Positions 1 through 8,069 of a stretch of 64,000 nucleotides of DNA are shown here, piece by piece. Within the stretch, counting starts at the first letter, position 1. Each line of letters starts with the position of its first letter. Origin of the DNA: Apoda limacodes (Eukaryota; Arthropoda; Insecta; Lepidoptera; Limacodidae). The stretch is from NCBI GenBank assembly GCA_946406115.1, contig OX291542.1, forward strand, positions 26,919,321 through 26,983,320, given 5' to 3'. Below the pieces are notes generated by a model. The model ran no database searches and was not told where the DNA came from. It worked only from the letters and a program-made list of their open reading frames with translations. Position numbers and translations under genes: made by a program.

Positions 1-339
1 TCGCCCTCGCTGACGGTAGGACGTGCCCCGACGTATGAGGCTGGTGAGACAGGGAGGAAGGATTAGCTTATAATAGTTTTGGATAATTTATATAGGAAAT
101 AATTTCAATATTCAGTTAATCAACCATTCCAATTAATTACCGAACACTATTTTTTTCATTTAGCGAATATGTGACCCATGTGTTAGCAAACTCAATTAAT
201 ATAAGCTTTTGAGGAATCGCTGCAATAGGATGTGTAGAGATGCACAATGACGCCATATCCATTAATCGGTAGAAAACGGTGACCCAGCAAAGGTCTGGAA
301 TTTTCTAAAGTCATTAGGAGTCGGCTAATCTAAACATTC
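1..339. other. No recognisable gene
   Basis: I see no coding frame or known repeat here. The first 60 bases are GC-richer than what follows and could be the edge of a repeat that starts outside the window. Confidence 0.4.
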
Positions 340-1031
340 TTCTATTTCAAATGAAACTAATATTAATATCCTCAATGAAAAATTTTCTTCTAATGTTATC
401 ATTGATGATAACAAAAAAACTGCTACATTAAATTCACTTTCGAAAACACCGACTGCCAACTTTTCTCCTTTTATTCTAAGTCAATTTTCTGATTGTGATG
501 TTAAGAAAAACTTACTGTCTATTTCTTCCAACGCTGTTGAAAATGACTGCATTAGCCGTAATATGATCACTCCTATCCTCGATACTGTTGTTTCTGTTAT
601 AACAAATATTCTTAATCACTCAATATCCACCTGTACCTTTCCTGAATCATGGAAAAATGCCATTATTATTCATTTGCCAAAGAAATCCATCCCTGCGACC
701 TACTCTGATTTTAGACCTATACCTATCCTACCCTACCTGTCAAAGGTACTTGAACGTCTTGTTCAGCATCAATTATCTTGTTTTTTGCCAAAAAACAAGT
801 TGTTAAATCCACTCCAATCTGGTTTTTGTCGGTCATAGTACGGCTACAGCACTTGTTAAAGTTACGGACGATATTCGTCTAGGCATGGAAATTAAGCAGG
901 TCACAGTATTGACATTGTTAGACTTTAGCAATGCTTTTAATACAGTTGACTTCGATATTTTGCTACATCAACTTCGTTCTCTTAACATATCTCCAACAGT
1001 TATCGATTGGTTTCATAGTTACTTACTGACA
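340..1031 (+). pseudogene. Non-LTR retrotransposon reverse transcriptase fragment (Jockey/CR1-like)
   Basis: One frame reads from about 390 to 836 and holds the stretch before the RT core: SNAVENDCIS, then FPESWKNAIIIHLPKK, then DFRPIPILPYLSKVLERLV, ending at LLNPLQSGF. These match the conserved 'F P x x W K x A x I x P I x K' and 'Y R P I S I L P' region of Jockey/CR1-type elements. A frameshift near 832 moves the reading to another frame, which continues with STATALVKVTDDI and LLDFSNAFNTVDFDILL (RT motif A) to about 1030. Similarity then stops abruptly. The finger and palm start are present, but the YADD motif and everything after it are missing. It is a dead, 3'-truncated copy. The exact clade cannot be fixed by eye. 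Confidence 0.8.
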
Positions 1032-2399
1032 CTATATGTATGATATATTTTACATATGTTTATTTAAATATATGTAGGTATACATAGTTATTTAATATTA
1101 TATTTTATATAAATATTTATAATATTACATTGTTTAATAATTAATCTACACTTATGTTTGTTTTTTATCCCAAAGGTTATCTGGGAAAGATCGCTCCATA
1201 GCAATAAGATCTCCTTTTTTACCTGTATAGTAAGTACTGTTTTTTTGTTTTATTTTATTGTGCAATATAGTGTTTTTATTATTATTATTGTTATTATGTG
1301 GAAGTCAAACTTCGCGCACTTTTCACGATAGTTAAGCCGAACTGCTGAGCTACATAATAGGCCATAATTGTTATTTAATACGAAGAATTGGCTAACAAAA
1401 AATTTCCTGCAGGAAACATGAACGACATTTAGTTATTTCTCGGTATGTAATTTATTCAAATCTTATAACACTGGATATGTAGGAATTTTGACGATTTACT
1501 GGCAACCCCCGCACAGCCTTCCTTTATTGTAGCAATTACGATGCGGTCGGTCGGCTGCGGAAGGAATCATATACGTCGATCCGCGCCGCAATCATTTGAA
1601 TACGAACCTACGGACCCGTCAGTATTTATGACCTTATATATCATTCTATGCTGTAACTGTTATTGAAACGAATTCACACCGCTCATTCATAGAGTTGAAT
1701 TTTTTGAGTACCTTGACAAGAAGCTAACTGTGATTTAAATTCAAATATTTTTTAGTGGGAAATTGCTGATAATATAGACAACCAAAAAAAAATGAATTAT
1801 TCGAAAAAAAAAAACAAAAAAAAAAAAATTTGCGTAGATTGACCCTAAAAACCCTTTACTTATTTTCTATACAGAATTAAAATGCTTAAAATGTTATTGA
1901 GCATTGAGTTTTATACCAAAGATTTATGAACAACGTTTACTTACAAAACATACTTACAAATACCACGAAAAAAGTGGTAAAAGTGATGTGAAAAGATTTA
2001 CATTTCCTAGTGCTATTAAAACTAATGCAAAAGATTCATAAAATATTCTTAAAATTTAGCCAGCTTTACAACTAAAGTTTAACGCACATTGAACAACTCG
2101 GCAATTAATCAGCATATAATCAAAAAATTAAATATATAAACTTGGAGATTAAGTAAGAAAACAACTTGTTAATATTTTTGCATAATTAAACAAAAAGAAA
2201 ACTCCTAAGCATTATTTAGATCGTGTCTGTCCACACCTTTTGCATAGAAGAATATATGTAATAGTATCCTCAATTATTTTATATGCTTCATTATTAATAG
2301 TTATTGTCAATCAGAAACATCAGTGAAAATAAAATATTCCTTCTATAACTACTTTTTTCTACTACTATACAAATTTCCAAAGTATATTATTATTCCATA
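1032..2399. other. AT-rich non-coding DNA
   Basis: No supported gene. A short GC-rich island sits at about 1500-1625, and homopolymer A tracts at about 1785-1830. Nothing here resembles a named repeat that I can confirm. Confidence 0.4.
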
Positions 2400-2651
2400 T
2401 ATTATACTCAGTTTAGAAAATCTAACTTTTTGAGACGCCGGTGTGAAATAACTGCCGTGTCAGTTCAAAAAGTTGTTATATTTTTAGCGCGGCCGTAGAA
2501 GAAAAATATGACGTTGCCAGCGGGCGGCCGATGCCGCGCCATTCATTCTGCTATAGATTTTTTTTTTTTCTAATAACAGGCTACTTATTTTTTTTAATAC
2601 TATATTGGAGTTTCATGTAGTAGAAAAAGTAACGTTCGTACCGAGTACAAA

Positions 2652-2978
2652 ATGGCTTTTTCTTATCCTCGGAATAAAAACTTTCGACCTTTGACTTCAC
2701 CTAACGTCAAAACTGGCTTCTTCTCTCAGGTAAGGTAAAGCGTAATTTTATTTGTATTTAATTATTCAATAACTATATTATATATTTTTTTAACATTTAG
2801 TTGTATTTTGAAGACTTATTTTTTTGTAAAAATTTAATTTTGTTGTTTTTATCATGATCTAGGTATGCAAGTTACTGCTTTTGATATACAATACACATTT
2901 GGCACCGCGGTCTGCAAAAGATAACGGAATGGGAAGGTTGTACCTTTTGTTCACTCGCCGCCATACATTACCGCCGCA
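2652..2978 (+). CDS. Possible host gene 5' exons (two-exon candidate)
   Basis: An ATG in a good context (acaaaATGG, 2652) opens 26 codons that end at CAG|gtaagg (exon 2652-2729). After a 133-bp intron, an acceptor at 2861-2862 (atctag) is followed by a frame that stays open in the same phase to 2978. There a perfect donor GTAAGTAT starts (2979-2986). If that donor is not used, the frame ends at TAA 2980-2982. The upstream 2400-2530 stretch is CpG-rich compared with its surroundings, as promoters of housekeeping genes often are. The predicted residues resemble no family I know. Three splice signals in phase with an ATG are suggestive, but they could be chance in 64 kb. No third exon was identified. 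Confidence 0.3.
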
Positions 2979-3010
2979 GTAAGTATAGTAAGACAGTATT
3001 TTCTGTCATA

Positions 3011-4284
3011 AGTGAATGGTTTAAAAATTGTTTCCCATGATTTCCATCCGCCTAAGATATACCTGTCGTAATGTGAATGGATATTATAAAAACCGTCTGT
3101 GCAGTCTAGAGTTAATGTTCAGGCTGAATTCATATCTAATGTGCCAAAAAATCTTTAGCCAAAAAAGAAGTAGTAGTAAAACCACAGACTATATAATACT
3201 AAAAAATTGATCCATTATATACTCGTTTTATAATAGTATCTTAAATAAAATAGAAATAGTTTTTTTTTCTTTCTTTTATAATATTATTTAATAAGTTTAC
3301 CTATTAAAAAGTAATTACTTTTTAAGTAAGTTACTAAAACATTGACAAAATTTCTTTTAACAGGTATAGATAGGTTATTTTATAATTATTTTTTCATTTA
3401 TAATAACATTATTTTTATTTATACTCACAGATACAAAACGAAATCAATCGTGTTACAGTTCTCTTTGTAAATAAATAAGCTAAATCAACAAGATGGTTTA
3501 AGAAATACAATTTAACTTCGACGGATACCGCGGAGATTGAAAAGAAAATATTTTCGCAACAATGGTACAAATGAGATGTTTCCATTATTCAATTATTTAA
3601 TCACTTCCTAACGTTTATAAATATATTGGAAACACATTTCATGTAAGGAAATACTTAAATTTATTTTGTTTATACATACAAAATACATAAACCGGAATCA
3701 GAATCTGTTTGCAATTCGTATAAACAAAAATGACCTTGACGCGCGTCTTTCGCTTTGTTAGTCTATGCAATATATACATAAATACGTATAAAATTTATCA
3801 TTGTAAATTTGAAATTTTGTAGATTTTAGGTTTAATCAGTGTCGTGATTTGAAAACCAGTTAAAGAATGTGACAATAAAGGTAATCATGTAAGGATTTTA
3901 ATGATTTATGATTAAATTACCCGAAAAAGTTAACATTAAGTAAAGTGAGGTTATGTTTACAAGATTTGCATAGTCAGGTTTACATTTATATGTCTACATA
4001 CACTAGCCGTTCCTGATTGTTTTACCCGCTCTGCACATCAGATTTACTGCAGATTTAGATGTTTTTAAACACCTACCAATTCGATTTAAAAAAAAAATTT
4101 TTGGCCAGATAGCTCGTTTATTAAAGAAAGATTATAGGCTATTATAAAATTTTGCTACAACTTTTAAAAGCGGATCAGCAATAATTAAATCAGTATTGCG
4201 GGTGAATCCGCGGTGAAACGCTTATATAAGGGTGGCCCACAACCTGTCTTAATAAATTGACTCCTTGAATGATTATCCATATAA
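3011..4284. other. Non-coding DNA, nothing recognised
   Basis: AT-rich sequence without a convincing frame, repeat boundary or RNA gene. The short open frames here lack codon bias or motifs. Confidence 0.4.
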
Positions 4285-4525
4285 ATATTATAAATGCAAA
4301 AAACCTCTGTCTGTCTGTCTGTTTTACCTCTTCACGCTTAAACCGCTGTACCGATTAAGATAAAATTTGGCATGGAGATAGTTTGAGTCCCTAGGAAGGA
4401 CATAAGTTATATACTTGAAAACGTCCAGTGAAGTCGGTTTGTTTTTATAATTGAGGAGTTGCCGTTGAAATCCTACACCCATAACCGAATTTACGGTGGG
4501 TAGAACTGCGGGCAAAAGCTAGTGT
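4285..4525 (+). repeat. Lepidopteran 'ATATTATAAA' non-autonomous repeat, copy 1
   Basis: It begins with a degenerate ATATTATAAATGC, then a CTGTCTGTCTGT run, TTCACGCTTAAACCGCTG and 'ATGGAGATAGTTTGAGTCCC', and ends in GGGCAAAAGCTAGT. This order of blocks recurs at 22685, 32265, 32560, 51085 and (reverse) 53486. It is a very common interspersed repeat in moth and butterfly genomes, often assigned to Helitron-like or other non-autonomous elements. I do not assign a class. Apparent open frames inside it are not genes. Confidence 0.75.
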
Positions 4526-5297
4526 AGTAAATATAGCTACTCATAAAACTAAAACTTTAATGAATGCCGTTATAAGAATCGTAAATCTTTTAATTATATA
4601 TTTCAATGTCCATATTAACTTACTCAAATTTACATTTTTTAATAGTGAAGGTGCCGGAATAAACAATAAATCTTCATTTGCGTTACCTATTAAGCGAGTT
4701 GACCCTCGGTATAGTCGAGTCGACACCTAATTAGTTGACCAAGGCGTAATATCCAGGGCAGTGCATGCTCGGATTACGAAGGTAACAGGATGGTCATCTT
4801 CCTGTATTTGTTTTCAGGGTATAATTAATTTACATTATAGTTTGGACAGCTTTTTGTCACAGCTCTAAATTTGTCAATTTAAAGCGCATGCTTAGAACTG
4901 TCACTAACTATTTTAAAGTTCGTGGAAAAGCATAAAAAAAGAATATGCTTAAACAAAAAATAAAACTAGTTATAAGTTATATTCATAACGTTTTGTATTC
5001 TTTTAAAATATAGTATATAAGTGCCCGCATTTGTGGATATGCTATAAATAACTCACAGAGTAATAGAACACGTGGCCTTGAGTGGTCCGTAAGCAAATAT
5101 TAATTTATTAAATATTAAAATTTCAACAAAAAAAATAATAAGTTTAATGAAGGTATCTTCTAAAAATTAAAAAAATTACCAGTAATCATGTAATAAAATA
5201 TTTCTATATTCCAAATTTCTCAAAGAATTCACGAGAACCGGAAGTACATTACAAGGTACAATATACCTAACGATGTAAAAGTATTTTAAATTATATA
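4526..5297. other. Non-coding DNA upstream of the nested transposons
   Basis: No gene or repeat that I can name. It ends at the TA dinucleotide (5298-5299) that is the left target duplication of the mariner. Confidence 0.4.
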
Positions 5298-5484
5298 TAG
5301 GGTCCACTGAAAGTTTTGCGCTGCTGACCGCTCATGAATGTTTGAATTTCGAATACTATGTTTTTTAAACATATAAAAACTTAGTCATTCATTAAAAAAA
5401 AATTGGCGGTAAATCGCGTGTCAATTGTTTTTTATCAAAAGTTGAAGTTCAAAAATGGAATTAACGTAAAAAAATTTTAGGGCG

Positions 5485-5720
5485 ATGGTTTTTTATGATT
5501 TTAATAGTTCACTGACTTCGCAAGACTGCACTGCTCGTCTTCAAAATTATTTTGGGAGGGAAGCACCTCATTTGAGCACCGAAAGGGGTTGGTACGCAGA
5601 ATTTGATCGTGGTCGAGTTTCTCTCCATGATGAAATTCGTGAAAGTCGGCCCTCAGCTGCGATCACTGAGGTAAATGTAGCCACTGTCAGGCAACTAATT
5701 GAAGAAAACAGGTGTAACAC
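5485..5720 (+). pseudogene. Mariner transposase, N-terminal part
   Basis: This is the N-terminal helix-turn-helix region of a mariner transposase, which binds the element's inverted ends. It reads without interruption from 5485 to the point where the 1.2-kb repeat begins at 5721; codons after that belong to the insert. The remainder of the gene, with the catalytic region, lies at 21769-22300. The two parts join in phase at the residues N-T-Y-E-E across the TAACAC duplication. The catalytic half carries stops, so the gene is dead. Confidence 0.85.
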
Positions 5721-5747
5721 AAAACAGGACAGGTTATAGCAGTAGTG

Positions 5748-5753
5748 CCCTGT
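5748..5753. repeat. Left target-site duplication of the Polinton (CCCTGT)
   Basis: The six bases CCCTGT directly abut the left terminal repeat and are repeated exactly at 20577-20582 beyond the right terminal repeat. Six-base duplications are the known signature of Polinton integrase. Confidence 0.95.
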
Positions 5754-5857
5754 AGTAGTAGGGAGGTACGGGAACTGGCTCAACTTTGAGGGGCCTCTGA
5801 GGGGGTTATTGGGGGCCCGCGAAAAGGCTCTCTACACACTCGCGGATCATATGTGAA

Positions 5858-6090
5858 TCAACTTTATTCGCGGTCTAATTATTTTAATTCGCGGTCCAAT
5901 TATTTTAATTCGCGTGTGGGTCAATTTTATTCGCGGTCTAATTATTTTAATTCGCGTGTGGATCAATTTTATTCGCGGTCTCATTATTTTCATTCGCGTG
6001 TGGATCAACTTTGTTCGCGATCTAATTATTTTAATTCGCGGTCCAATTATTTTAATTCGCTTGTGGATCAACTTTATTCGCGGTTCTATG
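5858..6090. repeat. Subterminal array in a 21-bp register
   Basis: Five copies of a TCAA(C/T)TTTATTCGCGG-type block start at 5858, 5921, 5963, 6005 and 6068, with spacings of 63, 42, 42 and 63. They are separated by one or two 21-bp blocks of the type gcggtctaattattttaatt. All spacings are multiples of 21, so frames on both strands stay open and give false repetitive proteins with a 7-residue period. The right terminal repeat carries the outer part of the array. Position and phasing suit a protein-binding array near the replication origin, which is an inference. Confidence 0.9.
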
Positions 6091-6246
6091 AAATGTTCTG
6101 CGTGCAGTGTCAACAATGGTTTTTAACAACAATAGATAATTCATTATTTAGTTTCTTTCAGTTTCTTTTATCTACGAGGTTTAATTTTTTGTAAGTCTCT
6201 GTGGGTAGCAACGATTTCTGGTAATAATGAATTGTAATAACAATAA

Positions 6247-6710
6247 GACGTTGATTTATTTCTTAAATGCCGTGGGAGGTCCCTGCTAACAGGTTGATAC
6301 ATGTTTTACTACGAAGAGGCGTCATCTTTAGAAATTTTTTCAATTGAAATTATTTATTTAAGCTCTGTGACAAGCAAATACAGCTACTTACAATGCCAAT
6401 ATGGATTGTGATAACAAAAGATAACTTATTGTTTGGTGTCCTTTATTTTGAACTTAAGCTTTAAAATTAAGACGACAGATTATTTCTTCAATGCACTTCC
6501 GAGGAGGTCTGTTAACAATTAGACACATGTTATCTATAGAAATATTTTCTATTAAAAATATTTATTTAAGCTCTTCGTCATGCAAACATTCCGATACCAG
6601 GTACTTACAATGCCAATATGAATTGAGTGATAACAATAGATGGCTTATTGTTTAGTTTTTTTTTTTCCGACGTTGATTCATATCGTGTGAGGTCTCTGTC
6701 ATATCCTGTT
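6247..6710. repeat. Degenerate direct repeats of about 200-220 bp in the left terminal repeat
   Basis: Units start at 6247, 6471 and 6669, each with a gacg(t/a) start, then a 'gaggtc' block. Units 1 and 2 also share 'tatttatttaagctct', 'acttacaatgccaatat' and 'aacttattgtttggt'-like blocks. Unit 3 is incomplete. They are noncoding, lie between the 21-bp array and the promoter at 6741, and are absent from the right terminal repeat. Confidence 0.7.
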
Positions 6711-6740
6711 GGAACACGCAAAGACATGTAGGCTATAACC

Positions 6741-6775
6741 ATATATATAAGGAACCACAGTAAAATTCACACTGC
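6741..6775 (+). promoter_or_regulatory. TATA box and start region for the 160-residue gene
   Basis: ATATATATAAGG (6741-6752) is followed about 25-30 bases later by ttcacactgcagtc, a plausible initiator, and then by the short exon with the ATG at 6835. The right terminal repeat lacks this promoter. Confidence 0.55.
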
Positions 6776-6834
6776 AGTCTTATTCGTGAGTTTCAAAGTT
6801 ATACCTACAGTGTTTTGTGTTCATATTCCATCAA

Positions 6835-7903
6835 ATGGAGGTAAGTTTAATTACTTAATTTTCTCGATAGTGTATGTTTTATTGTTTTTTCATAATGTAT
6901 GTGTGTAATTGTTTTATTATTGTCCTGTTTGGTCAAGTGGTTAGTGCAGCTAGCTGCGGAGCCAAGGGTCACGGGTTCGAATCCCACAAGGAGCAGGTGT
7001 TTTTTGTGATGATTAAACATTTGTTACCGAATCATGGATGTTGTTTATATGTAGTCTATGTACTGATATTCTATGGTTGTTGTTTCTGGTTACCATAACA
7101 CAAGTTTAATACTTAGCTTGGGGTCGGAACCATCTATGTGTATACGTTTATGTATATTATTTTATAACGGTATTACATAATTAGCGTCTAACCAATAGTT
7201 AAAGTACTGAGTTCCAATATTATTATTTTTTTTTCTCTTATGTGCTTGTAACAGCAATTAATGTGTGTTAGTATATTATTCAATCGAATCAAATAGTGAA
7301 GTTTGTTTGTTTATTGTTCTTTAACCCAGCAATAGAGATTATTAGCACTATAAGGAAATTTTATTAATACAATTTTATTAATTTCATTTTTATTAACTTA
7401 TTGTTTTATAATTTTTATTGTTCCAGCCTTTATCCCCGGAAAATTATACGTTAAAAAATTATTACTTTCCTTTGGATATGAGTCAAGAAGAAACTAAAGA
7501 CTGTACTATTCAAAAAAATTTGAAAAGCACAACAAAGCGGAATATCAAAAGTATTGACGCATTTTTTGAAAATCCTAAGAAAAGAAAATCTCAAGCAAAG
7601 TCTTCGTGTGTCAGTCAAGGCAATGAAAATGGAATCTCTTATATTTCTACCAATAATGACGACACAACGTCTGCAAGTCACCTATTAAAAATTGAAATAT
7701 ATAATATGAAAAAGATAAAGGACATACCAGCTGAAGATCATTGGAAATACGCAGACTTAAAAGTTAAATATTATACACAATCACATGACGACCAGCATTA
7801 TCTAAGTACCCGGGATTCCATATATAATATTACAAAACAAATAGCAATGAACTGTGATTGTAAAAAGTTCTTCATTGAAACTAAAGATAAGCGGGGATAT
7901 TAA
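6835..7903 (+). CDS. Spliced 160-residue protein of unknown function with PIP-box-like motif and NLS
   Basis: The main exon (7427-7903) has no ATG near its start; the frame only extends upstream to a TTG in the sequence tgttccag, a strong 3' splice site. A short exon ATG GAG|gtaagt at 6835-6846 joins it in phase (join 6835-6840, 7427-7903; intron 586 bp), giving 160 residues. The protein is lysine-rich, with no signal peptide or membrane segment. It holds S-I-D-A-F-F at about residues 44-49, then KKRK at 53-56. This resembles the PCNA-interacting box (hydrophobic-x-x-F-F) followed by a nuclear signal, although the usual leading Gln is absent. A C-D-C-K-K cluster lies near the C-terminus. I recognise no family. 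A copy without exon 1 lies in the right terminal repeat. Being inside the terminal repeat, the gene could be exchanged between ends. A role in replication or host-cell manipulation is a guess. Confidence 0.6.
6921..6995 (+). other. tRNA-like sequence inside an intron
   Basis: TGGTCAAGTGG (A-box-like) and GGGTTCGAATCCC (6973-6985, perfect B box with a T-arm stem) are about 40 bases apart, followed by an aaggagca end. Acceptor pairing is poor and no clean anticodon arm forms, so I do not call a functional tRNA. It is likely a SINE head or an internal pol III promoter relic within the intron of the 160-residue gene. Confidence 0.5.
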
Positions 7904-8011
7904 TTTCATTCATTCATTTACAACTTCTTAACATTACTTAACAGAGAACGCCAAAGCTTAAAAACAACAATAGATTTCTCACACCTTCGTCCACAGGTAC
8001 TTAGGCTACAA

Positions 8012-8040
8012 GTTATATTTAAGCGATACCTCGTTCACTT
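8012..8040 (+). promoter_or_regulatory. Possible TATA box and initiator for the polymerase gene
   Basis: TTATATTTAAG (8013-8023) precedes TTCACTTTC (8034-8042) by a typical core-promoter distance. The proposed start codon follows at 8070. This is just inside the left terminal repeat, whose inner edge is 7977, so the promoter is unique to this end. Confidence 0.45.
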
Positions 8041-8069
8041 TCAATACTCTTATACAAACTAACATCATC

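Larger units (their letters stand above)
5754..7977 (+). repeat. Left terminal inverted repeat (2,224 bp)
   Basis: It is inverted relative to 19708-20576. Matching runs from 5754 to about 6017, breaks, then resumes at about 7373 and ends at 7977 (tagattt). Its content is a GC-rich terminal block, the 21-bp-register array, degenerate 200-bp repeats, a TATA promoter, and the spliced 160-residue gene. The central 1,355 bp have no partner in the right repeat. Confidence 0.9.

Noticed and set aside
5847..6194. Three overlapping repetitive open frames on both strands (70-113 codons)
   Set aside because: They come from the 21-bp-register DNA array: 21 is divisible by 3, so all frames without a stop in the unit stay open. 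No start context or codon bias.
6921..6995. Functional tRNA gene
   Set aside because: The T arm and B box are good, but acceptor pairing and anticodon arm are poor.
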